This document shows, piece by piece, positions 18,205-26,279 of a stretch of DNA of 64,000 bases. Source of the stretch: JBIQJD01 sp044507695. Lineage in GTDB: Bacteria > Bacteroidota > Ignavibacteria > Ignavibacteriales > Ignavibacteriaceae. The notes under the pieces were generated by a model. The model saw only the letters and a program-made list of their open reading frames with translations, had not been told where the DNA came from and ran no database searches. The position numbers and the translations under genes were made by a program. Numbering within the stretch: the first letter of the stretch is position 1; every line of letters begins with the position of its first letter. The stretch lies in NCBI GenBank assembly GCA_044507695.1, contig JBIQJD010000005.1, positions 212,789 to 276,788 on the forward strand, given 5' to 3'.

Positions 18205-20205
18205 CTATGCTCTATTCCACATTTTGTTTACCGTTCTGCCAAGGATTTCGAGATCTAGCCAAATATTTTGGTTCTTTGCATAAAAGATATCTAACTTTTC
18301 TGTCTCCTCTCCTTCGCTGTTTTCAATATACCATAACCCGGTTAAACCTTTTTTACCAAGATACAGATTTTTAAACTCAGCGGGTTCTTTTGGACCAACA
18401 AAACTTGTATTTCCCCTGAAAATTAAAGGTACTTTCAAAATAAATTCAGCAAATTCACTTTTCTTTTTAGTTAGTTTTGCGGTGAAATATATAAAAGGAT
18501 ATACCAAAAACAAAACAAACGCAGCCAGCACATAATCAAAAAAGGCTTTAAAAAATTTCATCCATGGAATTGAAATGTTGTAGGTAAGTTCTATTAAAGA
18601 AAGATCATCCAGAATTGATACAGAAGTTTTTCCAACAAGAAAATCCAGATTATTTCCAACAAGTTTGAATTCCACATTTTCATCCTGGCAGCGTGCAACA
18701 ATTCCCATCATTTCGTTATATGAAATTTCATCTGATGAAAAAATAATTTCTTTAATTTTTTTATCACGGATTACTTTTATAAGATTATCTGTGCTGCCAA
18801 TAACTTCAAAGCCGTTTATCCTGCTGCCAATTTCTTTTTTAGTTAAAGAGATTAATCCCGTTATTGAATGAAGATCTGTACTCCTCGTTTTTAACTTCTC
18901 CGCAATTTTTACTGCCGTATTATTCGTTCCAACGATTAATGTTTTTTTGCCGGTTATTGTTTCAGTGCTGGCTCCAACCTTAAAGAAAAGTTTTAATATC
19001 ACGCGCCAAAAAGTTAAACTAAAGAAAAGAACAACATATGTAATTATTATTACCGCACGGCTGTAAGCAAAATCTTTGAAAAAAAATGTGAGAGATGAGA
19101 GAAGGAAAAATCCAGCTATAATTGCACCGAAATTTTTTAAAACCGAAAGTGAATCTTTCTTATAAACTCCAAGTAATGATGCAGTAAAGATATGAAGCAT
19201 AGCCGGTATTGAATAAATAATTGAGAAGCTGTATTCCGGGAAACCCCGCCAATCGCTTATTGCGCCGTAAATTTTTTCTGCTGTGTATAATGAAAGATTG
19301 AAAAATAAAAAATCAAGAATAATTGAGAGCACAATAAGTTTTCTTTTACCAAGAAATGCAAAGAAACTTCTGAAGATTATTGCTGATTGCAGAATTATTT
19401 CAACAAGGAAAGAACTTGATAAATGCTTCTTAACAAACAGATGCATTGCATTGTAAAATATTTTTGTTTCATCAAGTGTACTTCGCTTTGTGCTTTCTCC
19501 TTTATAATGAATTATCTGAGTTGTGTGAACGTAGTAAACTTTATACCCCGCTTTTTGAATTCTGTAACATAAATCGAGATCTTCCCCGTACATAAAAAAT
19601 TCTTCATCCAATCCGCCAACTTTTTCATACACTTCTCTTGTCAGCATCATAAATGAACCGGAAATTGCATCTACTTCATACGTTTGATTTTCATCAAGAT
19701 ATGTAAGATTGTAACGCGCAAAAATTTTGCTTCCCGGAAAAAGTGAACTTAATCCTGTTACTTTACAGAATGATGTCCATGGACCGGGAAAACTTCTCCT
19801 GCACGCAAGCTGAAGCGTGCCATCGGGATTTAGAATTTTGCAGCCTGCAAGTCCGGCTTCAGGAGTTGATTCAAAAAACTCTATCATTTTATCAAAAGTA
19901 TCTTCCCCAACAAGCGTATCCGGATTTAACAGAAGAAGATATTTTCCGGCAGCGCATTTTAATCCAATATTGTTTGCTTTGCTGAAGCCGAGATTTTCTT
20001 CATTAACAATTAATTTTACATCGGGAAATTTCTCGCGCAAAAATTCAACGCTGCCATCATCAGATGCATTATCCACAATGATTATTTCATACTTAATATT
20101 TCTTGCGGCTTTATAGATGGAGTGAATTAAATTCTGAAGGAATTCTTTTACGTTATAGTTTACTATTATTATTGATAAATCCATTAAGGCCATTTTTAAT
20201 TTCAT
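18205..20205 (-). CDS. GT2 glycosyltransferase fused to a degenerate polyprenyl phosphoglycosyltransferase
   Basis: About 666 residues in two halves. Residues 1-265 are a family 2 glycosyltransferase of the WbbL/rhamnosyltransferase type (SIIIVNYNVKEFL, VDNASDDGS, LLLNPDTL, and GGLDEEFFMYGEDLDLCYR). Four or so membrane segments follow (about 275-400), then a Rossmann-like domain (KKTLIVGTNNTAVKIAEKL), then a remnant of a WbaP/WcaJ-type sugar phosphotransferase (SFVGPKEPAEF, KKGLTGLWYI, IWLDLEILGRTV). The segment that should hold the catalytic basic and DAE region (RxGxxGKxFxxxKFRSM) is absent between the membrane helix and SFVGP, so phosphotransferase activity is unlikely. The start is uncertain: GTG 20211, ATG 20205 and two later ATGs are in frame with no clear ribosome binding site. 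accA follows two bases after the stop. Confidence 0.82.
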   Translation of the reverse strand: MKLKMALMDLSIIIVNYNVKEFLQNLIHSIYKAARNIKYEIIIVDNASDDGSVEFLREKFPDVKLIVNEENLGFSKANNIGLKCAAGKYLLLLNPDTLVGEDTFDKMIEFFESTPEAGLAGCKILNPDGTLQLACRRSFPGPWTSFCKVTGLSSLFPGSKIFARYNLTYLDENQTYEVDAISGSFMMLTREVYEKVGGLDEEFFMYGEDLDLCYRIQKAGYKVYYVHTTQIIHYKGESTKRSTLDETKIFYNAMHLFVKKHLSSSFLVEIILQSAIIFRSFFAFLGKRKLIVLSIILDFLFFNLSLYTAEKIYGAISDWRGFPEYSFSIIYSIPAMLHIFTASLLGVYKKDSLSVLKNFGAIIAGFFLLSSLTFFFKDFAYSRAVIIITYVVLFFSLTFWRVILKLFFKVGASTETITGKKTLIVGTNNTAVKIAEKLKTRSTDLHSITGLISLTKKEIGSRINGFEVIGSTDNLIKVIRDKKIKEIIFSSDEISYNEMMGIVARCQDENVEFKLVGNNLDFLVGKTSVSILDDLSLIELTYNISIPWMKFFKAFFDYVLAAFVLFLVYPFIYFTAKLTKKKSEFAEFILKVPLIFRGNTSFVGPKEPAEFKNLYLGKKGLTGLWYIENSEGEETEKLDIFYAKNQNIWLDLEILGRTVNKMWNRA

Positions 20206-20234
20206 AAACACACATTAAAGTGCTGTTTTCAGAA

Positions 20235-20639
20235 TCAATCCTGCACTGGTTGTATTTTTTTGTTCACATTTGTGAATATTTTTCTTTTTATTTCCGGCTT
20301 CTTGCCAAAGTTAAGTAGAAGGACTACTTCTATTTCAGTCGCTTTTAAATAATTTATTAATTGAAATTCATGTTCTTGTACCAAAGCTTCCGCAGCTTTT
20401 AATTCTATTATTACTTTTTCGTTTACGATAAGATCAGCATAGTATTCTCCAACCCGGAGATCATGATAATAAACACTTATCGGTTTCTCCATTTCAACAA
20501 AAAGTCCTGATGAGGTTAGTTCTAATTTCATCGAATTCCTATAAACCTTTTCAAGAAATCCAAATCCTAATACATTATAAACCTTGTAAAAAACCTGGAT
20601 GATCTGTGATGTCAATTCGTTATGCAGATATTGTTCCAT
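20235..20639 (-). CDS. GxxExxY protein, PD-(D/E)XK nuclease-like
   Basis: A 134-residue protein with GFGFLEKVY at residues 25-33, the signature of the GxxExxY family (Pfam PDDEXK_3). A nuclease-like core follows: Asp69 in YYADLIV and Glu79-Leu-Lys81 in VIIELKA, matching the D...ExK arrangement of PD-(D/E)XK enzymes. Catalytic activity has not been shown for this protein and is inferred. Its 5' end lies about 70 bp from an array of 115-bp palindromic repeats, so the repeats form its upstream region. Gene and repeats together interrupt the polysaccharide locus, between the Dpm1-like gene and the GT2/PGT-like fusion. A lineage-specific mobile or selfish unit is possible but unproven. Confidence 0.88.
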   Translation of the reverse strand: MEQYLHNELTSQIIQVFYKVYNVLGFGFLEKVYRNSMKLELTSSGLFVEMEKPISVYYHDLRVGEYYADLIVNEKVIIELKAAEALVQEHEFQLINYLKATEIEVVLLLNFGKKPEIKRKIFTNVNKKIQPVQD

Positions 20640-20711
20640 ATTTAATTCCTTTTTTAAAAAATTAAATCAGTGTCAACTTTGAATTGAGCACTTTATCTGC
20701 TGCAAAATCCA

Positions 20712-21496
20712 TCAGCACGCGGATGACGCGGATTATACAGATTTTCACTGATTGAAAATTATTGCGTTTTAACTGTGTCAATCTTGCACGATCTGTGTTA
20801 TCTGCGTGCTTGCTTTAAAAAATCCATATGAACACAAATGACGCGGACTATGCTGATCTTCACTGATTGAAAATTATTGCGTTTTATCTGTGTCTATCCT
20901 GCACGATCTGTGTTATCTGCGTGCTTGCTTTAAAAAATCCATAAGAACACAAATGACACGGACTATGCTGATCTTCACTGATTGAAAATTATTGCGTTTT
21001 ATCTGTGTCAATCTTGCACGATCTGTGTTATCTGCGTGCTTGCTTAAAAAAATCCATATGAACACAAATGACACGGACTATGCTGATTTTCACTGATTGA
21101 AAATTATTGCGTTTTATCTGTGTCTATCCTGCACGATCTGTGTTATCTGCGTGCTTGCTTTAAAAAATCCATATGAACACAAATNNNNNNNNNNNNNNNN
21201 NNNNNNNNNNNNNNNNNNNNNNNNNNNNNNNNNNNNNNNNNNNNNNNNNNNNNNNNNNNNNNNNNNNNNNNNNNNNNNNNNNNNGAACACAAATGACGCG
21301 GACTATGCTGATCTTCACTGATTGAAAATTATTGCGTTTCATCTGTGTCTATCCTGCACGATCTGTGTTATCTGCGTGCTTGCTTTAAAAAAGCCCTAAG
21401 AACACAAATGACGCGGACTATGCTGATTTTCACTGATTGAAAATTATTGCGTTTCATCTGTGTCTATCCTGCACGATCTGTGTTATCTGCGTGCTG
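20712..21496 (-). repeat. Tandem array of 115-bp units with imperfect internal inverted repeats
   Basis: The landmark CACTGATTGAAAATT ends at 20760, 20875, 20990, 21105, 21330 and 21445. The spacing is exactly 115 bases except across a run of N. Six copies are visible, nearly identical. Each unit holds a left arm like ACGCGGAnTATnC-GAT and a right arm ATCTGTGTTATCTGCGTG that is roughly its reverse complement, so single strands could fold. There are no unique spacers, so this is not a CRISPR. The array ends nine bases before the stop codon of the Dpm1-like gene and begins about 70 bp upstream of the GxxExxY gene. Confidence 0.93.
21185..21284. other. Assembly gap (100 N) inside the repeat array
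   Basis: One hundred N stand between two copies of the 115-bp unit. The ten bases GAACACAAAT occur on both sides of the gap, and the visible flanks add up to 115 + 10 bases. The missing sequence should therefore be 115n - 10 bases, including the possibility of none. The 100 N is a placeholder and not a measured length. Confidence 0.97.
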
Positions 21497-21503
21497 ACTT
21501 TTC

Positions 21504-22223
21504 CTACAACGTGCCGATAATACTTTTAAAACGTAATTTCCAAACCATAAAGATTGCTTCACGCACGATTTTTTTTGACATCTTTGATGCACCTTTTTCA
21601 CGATCGATAAAAATTATATTTATCTCACCAACACGGAATCCCTTTTTCCACGCCTTATAATTCATTTCAATCTGGAAAGAATAACCATTTGAATGAATCT
21701 CATCCAGGTTTATTGCTTCCAGAACTTTTCTGCGAAAACACTTATACCCGCCGGTTGCATCATGAACTGGTAATCCTGTAATTAAACGTGTATACTTATT
21801 TGCAAAAACACTGAGGATTAATCTTTTCATTGGCCAGTTAACTACATTAACACCGCCCTTATACCTGCTGCCAATTACTAAATCATAATCTTTAATTGCT
21901 TCCAAAAAATTTTTTATCTCTTTGGGATCATGGGAATAATCTGCATCCATTTCAAAGATGTAATCATAATTATTTTTTAATGCGTATTTAAATCCCTCAA
22001 CATATGCGGTACCCAACCCCATTTTGCCTGCACGCTTAATAATTTTTATCCGTTCGTTTGATTGAGATAATTTTTCAACATAAGTACCGGTACCATCGGG
22101 AGAATTATCATCAACAACGAGCACATCCAGATTTTCATATCTGCCGAGAATATCAGGAATTAATCTTTTAATATTCTCCATTTCATTATATGTTGGAATT
22201 ATTACAAGCGATTTTTCAGGCAT
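21504..22223 (-). CDS. Polyprenol/dolichol-phosphate mannosyltransferase-like GT2 (Dpm1-like)
   Basis: A 239-residue soluble GT2 enzyme that would transfer a sugar from a nucleotide donor to a polyprenyl phosphate. Landmarks are SLVIIPTYNEMENI, VDDNSPDGTG, the metal-binding EMDADYSHDP, VIGSRYKGG and DATGGYKCFRRKVLE, all typical of polyprenol monophosphomannose synthases. There is no C-terminal membrane domain, so it resembles the single-domain bacterial form. It follows the sugar phosphotransferase by about 95 bp. The 115-bp repeats start just after its stop, so any operon continuing downstream would be transcribed through them. The sugar (mannose or glucose) is not determinable. Confidence 0.88.
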   Translation of the reverse strand: MPEKSLVIIPTYNEMENIKRLIPDILGRYENLDVLVVDDNSPDGTGTYVEKLSQSNERIKIIKRAGKMGLGTAYVEGFKYALKNNYDYIFEMDADYSHDPKEIKNFLEAIKDYDLVIGSRYKGGVNVVNWPMKRLILSVFANKYTRLITGLPVHDATGGYKCFRRKVLEAINLDEIHSNGYSFQIEMNYKAWKKGFRVGEINIIFIDREKGASKMSKKIVREAIFMVWKLRFKSIIGTL

Positions 22224-22317
22224 AATGTTATTTAATTAATTCAGAATTTTTATAAAACAATTAAATCAAATTTCCGCAGATTGATTAATCAATTTTCTAT
22301 CCCCAAACTCCTTCCTA

Positions 22318-23742
22318 TCATTCATAATGTCCTTTTCCAAAAAGAACAACAAAAATTGTTCTGAACAGGATTTTAAAATCCATTCTTAAAGACATGTTTT
22401 CAATATAAAAAAGATCGTACCTTAATTTAATTTTTACATCTTCGATAGTTTCATCGTACTTATGTTTTACCTGTGCCCAGCCGGTTATTCCCGGGCGTAC
22501 TTTTAACCTGCGTTTGTAGTAAGGAATTTCATGTGATAATTTTTCAACAAAAAATTCTCGTTCCGGGCGCGGGCCAACAATGCTCATTTCACCTTTTAGA
22601 ACATTTATGAATTGCGGAATTTCATCAATACGTACCTTGCGGATAAACCTGCCAACCTTTGTTATTCTCGGATCATCTTTTTGAGACCAGATTGGGCCGG
22701 TATGTTTTTCTGCATCAGCATACATTGAACGGAATTTTATCATCTTAAAAATCTCACCGTTCATTCCGCATCTTTCCTGAATGAAAAAAACAGGACCTTT
22801 ACTTTCAAGTTTAATTGCAATTGCAGTTAATATTGTTATAGGAAGAGAAATAACTAAAATTATAAAAGATGCAATAATGTCTAAAAGTCTTTTTATTTTT
22901 TTCTCCCATTCCGGCATCAGCTGCGGCATTACATCAATCAGCGGAATGCCGTATATCTGGGAAGTGCGCGCCTGTCCGCTTAATATTTCATAAAGATCAG
23001 GCACAATTTTTAACTGAATATTTTTTGTATCACATATTCCAATAATTTGAATCAGCATATCATCATCACTGCCCGGATGAGCTGAATCAGATTTTCTCAC
23101 TGCTATTATTACATCTTTAATTTCATGTTTTTCAATTAGTGCCGAAAGCTCTTTTATTTCACCAAGTGCATTAATTCCTCTGTAGGATTTATCTAGATTT
23201 TCATGATTAACTACAACGTATCCTACAACATCAAGACCAAGTGCACGATGTTTTAAAAGCTGATCATGAACTTCTTTTGCCCGGTCATTGAATCCAACTA
23301 TTAAAGTATTTTTTCTGCCATATCCTTTAATTAGTAGATTACGCTGCAGGCTTCTGATAATTAATCTGCCGGAACCAACAAACAGGAGGAATAATCCCCA
23401 ATAAATAAAAATTAATATTCTTGTTGATGAAGCAACGTTATGAATATAATCATCAATAAAAATGAGGAAAAAGAGAATGAAAATACCCACGAATGATGCT
23501 TTAAATAATGTTGATATTTCATCAAACCTTGAAGAAGCGAACCAGGTTCGGTACATTCCAACAAATGTAAAAATGATAAACCAGTAAATGTATACTACCA
23601 GCATGGGTATAAACATTTCCGGCATAATAATAATGCTGAACCAGCCTGTTTCAATTCTGAAATAAAAATAAATTGCCCATGCCAGATTTATGGTAATAAA
23701 ATCAGAAAGGACGATAAATATTTTTTCAGTAGTCTTATTCAA
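22318..23742 (-). CDS. Undecaprenyl-phosphate sugar phosphotransferase (WbaP/WcaJ-like)
   Basis: The 474-residue initiating enzyme of a polysaccharide pathway, transferring a sugar-1-phosphate to undecaprenyl phosphate at the inner membrane. Four or five N-terminal membrane segments (1-130) precede a CoA-binding-like Rossmann domain (NTLIVGFNDRAKEVHDQLL). The catalytic C-terminus (from KRLLDIIASF) has QERCGMNGEIFKMIKFRSM, DAEKHTG, RKVRIDEIPQFINVLKGEMS, VGPRPER and RPGITGWAQV, so it is complete. This contrasts with the truncated copy fused to the GT2 at 18205-20205. It sits 9 bp downstream of a GT2 gene in the main operon. Confidence 0.93.
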   Translation of the reverse strand: MNKTTEKIFIVLSDFITINLAWAIYFYFRIETGWFSIIIMPEMFIPMLVVYIYWFIIFTFVGMYRTWFASSRFDEISTLFKASFVGIFILFFLIFIDDYIHNVASSTRILIFIYWGLFLLFVGSGRLIIRSLQRNLLIKGYGRKNTLIVGFNDRAKEVHDQLLKHRALGLDVVGYVVVNHENLDKSYRGINALGEIKELSALIEKHEIKDVIIAVRKSDSAHPGSDDDMLIQIIGICDTKNIQLKIVPDLYEILSGQARTSQIYGIPLIDVMPQLMPEWEKKIKRLLDIIASFIILVISLPITILTAIAIKLESKGPVFFIQERCGMNGEIFKMIKFRSMYADAEKHTGPIWSQKDDPRITKVGRFIRKVRIDEIPQFINVLKGEMSIVGPRPEREFFVEKLSHEIPYYKRRLKVRPGITGWAQVKHKYDETIEDVKIKLRYDLFYIENMSLRMDFKILFRTIFVVLFGKGHYE

Positions 23743-23751
23743 AATATTTAA

Positions 23752-24588
23752 TCAGAAATAATTTCTTTTTATATAGAATAAAAAATTCTGTACCCGTTTT
23801 TTTATAAACACAGGCAGAAACGCAAACATGTACTGCATAAAATTCAGCAGATAAGCTTTACTAAAATTAGGATATTCATCCTTGTATTTTTTTAATAAAC
23901 TCAAAATTGTTTTGCCCGCCAGTTTCTGATTGCTGACTGAAAGATTTTGCCCGGCATTCATGTACAATGAAAAATACTCCTGAAAATTATACAGTTTACC
24001 AATCTTACCCAACCTCAGCCACAGATCCCAATCTTCAACAAACCTGTAATTATGGTAGCCGCCTATTTCCAGCGCAGGCTGCCTTCTAAACATCACAGTG
24101 TTATGCCAGAAAGGATTTGCGTACAGCGCATTGTTACGGATTTTTTCGTCAATTTCTCTTTTAAAAAATTTAAAGATTTCTTTTCGATCAGCATCAACCA
24201 TTACGGCGCCGCCGCCTACAAGTATATAATCAGTGTGCGTTTCCAAAAAATTTACTTGTTTAAAAAGTTTTTCCGGATCGTACCATTCATCATCATCATC
24301 AAGTCTTGCAATATATTTACCTTCAGCGGTTCTGATTCCAAAATTAAGATAATCAGTTATTCCGTGATTGCTGCTTTTTTCAAGATTGAAATATTTAATT
24401 CTATCATCTTCTGCCGAATACTTTTTCCCGATCTCTCCGGTATTATCAGTTGATTGATTATCCAGCAGAAGCAGTTCCCAATTTGAATATGTCTGCTTCA
24501 ATACGCTATCAACAGCAAGCGGTAAAAGATTTGCCCTGTTGTATGTAGGCATTAAAATACTTACTAACGGCTGAGATTTATTTTCCAT
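23752..24588 (-). CDS. Family 2 glycosyltransferase
   Basis: A 278-residue GT-A fold enzyme of the polysaccharide operon. The N-terminus reads VSILMPTYNRANLLPLAVDS, then LLLDNQSTDNTG, and the divalent-metal motif is an acidic run DDDDEWYDP. A C-terminal segment is hydrophobic and basic and may contact the membrane. It would add one sugar to the lipid-linked unit; donor and acceptor are unknown. Its start codon region overlaps the end of the deacetylase gene by 11 bp, so the two are translationally linked. Confidence 0.9.
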   Translation of the reverse strand: MENKSQPLVSILMPTYNRANLLPLAVDSVLKQTYSNWELLLLDNQSTDNTGEIGKKYSAEDDRIKYFNLEKSSNHGITDYLNFGIRTAEGKYIARLDDDDEWYDPEKLFKQVNFLETHTDYILVGGGAVMVDADRKEIFKFFKREIDEKIRNNALYANPFWHNTVMFRRQPALEIGGYHNYRFVEDWDLWLRLGKIGKLYNFQEYFSLYMNAGQNLSVSNQKLAGKTILSLLKKYKDEYPNFSKAYLLNFMQYMFAFLPVFIKKRVQNFLFYIKRNYF

Positions 24589-25429
24589 TTAAAATATTAT
24601 GCTTTTCAGCGGGGATAATTTCCCGGATCGGACTGAAAGTGAAATCCTGCAGAAGTCTCTTAAATTTATATTCAGTTTTACGAAGGTTCGAATAATGTCT
24701 GAGCCTGTAATTAAGTTTAATGTTTTTTACTCTCGGCTGTTCGGGATCAAACTCCCATGGATGAATATAAAAAAGAAAAAGATTTTTCTTTTTCAGAATT
24801 TCATTTATTCCGTATTTAAAAATATTGTAAGGAATAAACCTGAAATAAAATCCGCCTGACCAGGGAAGTTTTACTCCTTTTATTTCAAGTGAAGAAAGCA
24901 TAACCTGGTAAAAATCTTTTTTCAATTCAAAAACTGAATCAGAAGGGATAGGAATCGTTTTTAGTTTTCCGTACCGGTTATGTGCAACCGTAAGAAACAA
25001 GCTTGAATCATAACGGAAGCCGAGTGATATTAAAATATCAAATGCCCAATCAGTAATAGAAAAGCTCGGCGCCCTGTACCCGATCACCTTTTCACCGGTG
25101 ATATTCTCCAGCACATCTTGAGCACGGGAAACATCCTGCCTGAATTTTTCCGGAGTTAACTTATAAACAAGTTCATGATTATATCCGTGGCAGGCAATTT
25201 CATGTCCTTCCGAATGTATCTTTTTAATTAATGCAGGATACCGTTCTGCTATCCAGCCCAAAATAAAGAATGTTGCTTTTGCATTTTTTTGTCCAAGTAA
25301 ATCCAGGATTAAATTAATGTTTCTTTCCACTCTTGAAACATTTGTATCCCAGGATTTCTTATCTATTGCCGCTTTAAGATTCTCAACCTGGAACCAATCT
25401 TCCACATCTACACTTAAGAGTGTTTTCAT
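24578..25429 (-). CDS. Polysaccharide deacetylase (NodB-like, DUF3473/XrtA-locus type)
   Basis: A 283-residue carbohydrate esterase 4 type enzyme that would remove N-acetyl groups from an amino-sugar polymer. SVDVEDWFQVENL at the N-terminus gives the catalytic/metal Asp pair, ATFFILGWIAERYP follows, and HEIACHGYNHE provides the His-x3-His metal ligands; RAPSFSITDWAFDIL is the next family motif. The VDVEDWF start and the C-terminal HPWEFDPEQPRV region are those of the deacetylase found in exosortase/PEP-CTERM exopolysaccharide loci. There is no signal peptide, as is usual for that subgroup. No exosortase is encoded in the window. The start overlaps the upstream formyltransferase stop by four bases (ATGA). 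Confidence 0.9.
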   Translation of the reverse strand: MKTLLSVDVEDWFQVENLKAAIDKKSWDTNVSRVERNINLILDLLGQKNAKATFFILGWIAERYPALIKKIHSEGHEIACHGYNHELVYKLTPEKFRQDVSRAQDVLENITGEKVIGYRAPSFSITDWAFDILISLGFRYDSSLFLTVAHNRYGKLKTIPIPSDSVFELKKDFYQVMLSSLEIKGVKLPWSGGFYFRFIPYNIFKYGINEILKKKNLFLFYIHPWEFDPEQPRVKNIKLNYRLRHYSNLRKTEYKFKRLLQDFTFSPIREIIPAEKHNILNGK

Positions 25430-26232
25430 CCCAGTTTTAAACCTTTCGCTTTAAATTTCTTAACATCTTCACCGGTTGGAAAAGTATTGTATGTTGCATC
25501 CGAAGCATCATTCTTTATAAATGAAATTTCATCTTTACTTAAAATATCAATTGCTTTCAGGAATAACTGCGCACTTAATTTTTTTGTCCGGCGAATCAGA
25601 TGATCTAAAGTTTCTTCAGGGTTCAATTTAAATTCATGCTGAATTAATATTTCGCCGTCATCAAGTTTATCATTCATTTTATGAATTGTAATCGCGCTTG
25701 TATCATCTTTATCATAATTATAAAGAGACCAGAAATTCGGCATCATCCCGCGGTTCTTAGGAAGCTTTGAGGTATGAATATTGAAGCAGCCTTTTCCCGG
25801 CAGTGCCAGAACATCCTTCTTAAAAATCTGGCTGGCGGCAATTGAAAATATAACATCAACGTTCAGAGAGCGTATATACTCAAGTGATTCTTTTGAATTA
25901 ATATTTTTGATATCGATTATCCTGATATCGTTTTTCCGGATGATATGTTCAGAGGAAAAAACTCCGGGAAATTTTCCTTTAAATATTTTTATCGATACTA
26001 AATTTAAAACTTTGTATAAACCGTATTTCATCCCGGTGATAAAAAACGTGGTGAGGCCGTAGAAATCAATCATCTGTTTAAAAAGTTTTTTCATTGATTT
26101 TTTTCCAAGCGGCGGCTGAATTATAATTCCTTCCAGTATGAATTTTTTACTGAAATCTTCTTTAAATAATTCTTTAAAGAATATCGGCACATAAAAAGGA
26201 TCATCCTGTGTAACGAGTAAAATTTTAAGCAT
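25426..26232 (-). CDS. Formyltransferase family protein (sugar N-formyltransferase-like)
   Basis: A 268-residue protein with the formyltransferase catalytic core: NIHTSKLPKNRGMMPNFW contains the Asn and His, and KLDDGEILIQHEF the Asp, of the Asn-His-Asp triad of methionyl-tRNA and sugar formyltransferases that use 10-formyl-tetrahydrofolate. The N-terminal residues differ from Fmt (VTQDDPFYVPIFFKELF). The position inside a polysaccharide operon and the four-base overlap with the deacetylase gene argue for modification of an amino sugar and not for initiator tRNA. The aminotransferase that would make a 4-amino sugar is not in the window. The sugar substrate is unknown. Confidence 0.82.
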   Translation of the reverse strand: MLKILLVTQDDPFYVPIFFKELFKEDFSKKFILEGIIIQPPLGKKSMKKLFKQMIDFYGLTTFFITGMKYGLYKVLNLVSIKIFKGKFPGVFSSEHIIRKNDIRIIDIKNINSKESLEYIRSLNVDVIFSIAASQIFKKDVLALPGKGCFNIHTSKLPKNRGMMPNFWSLYNYDKDDTSAITIHKMNDKLDDGEILIQHEFKLNPEETLDHLIRRTKKLSAQLFLKAIDILSKDEISFIKNDASDATYNTFPTGEDVKKFKAKGLKLG

Positions 26233-26279
26233 AATTTATTTTTAAAACCGGATTATAAAAGATAATTAAAGATGCGCGT

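Noticed and set aside
20712..21496. Possible CRISPR array
   Set aside because: The period is a constant 115 bases with no variable spacers, and no cas gene is near.
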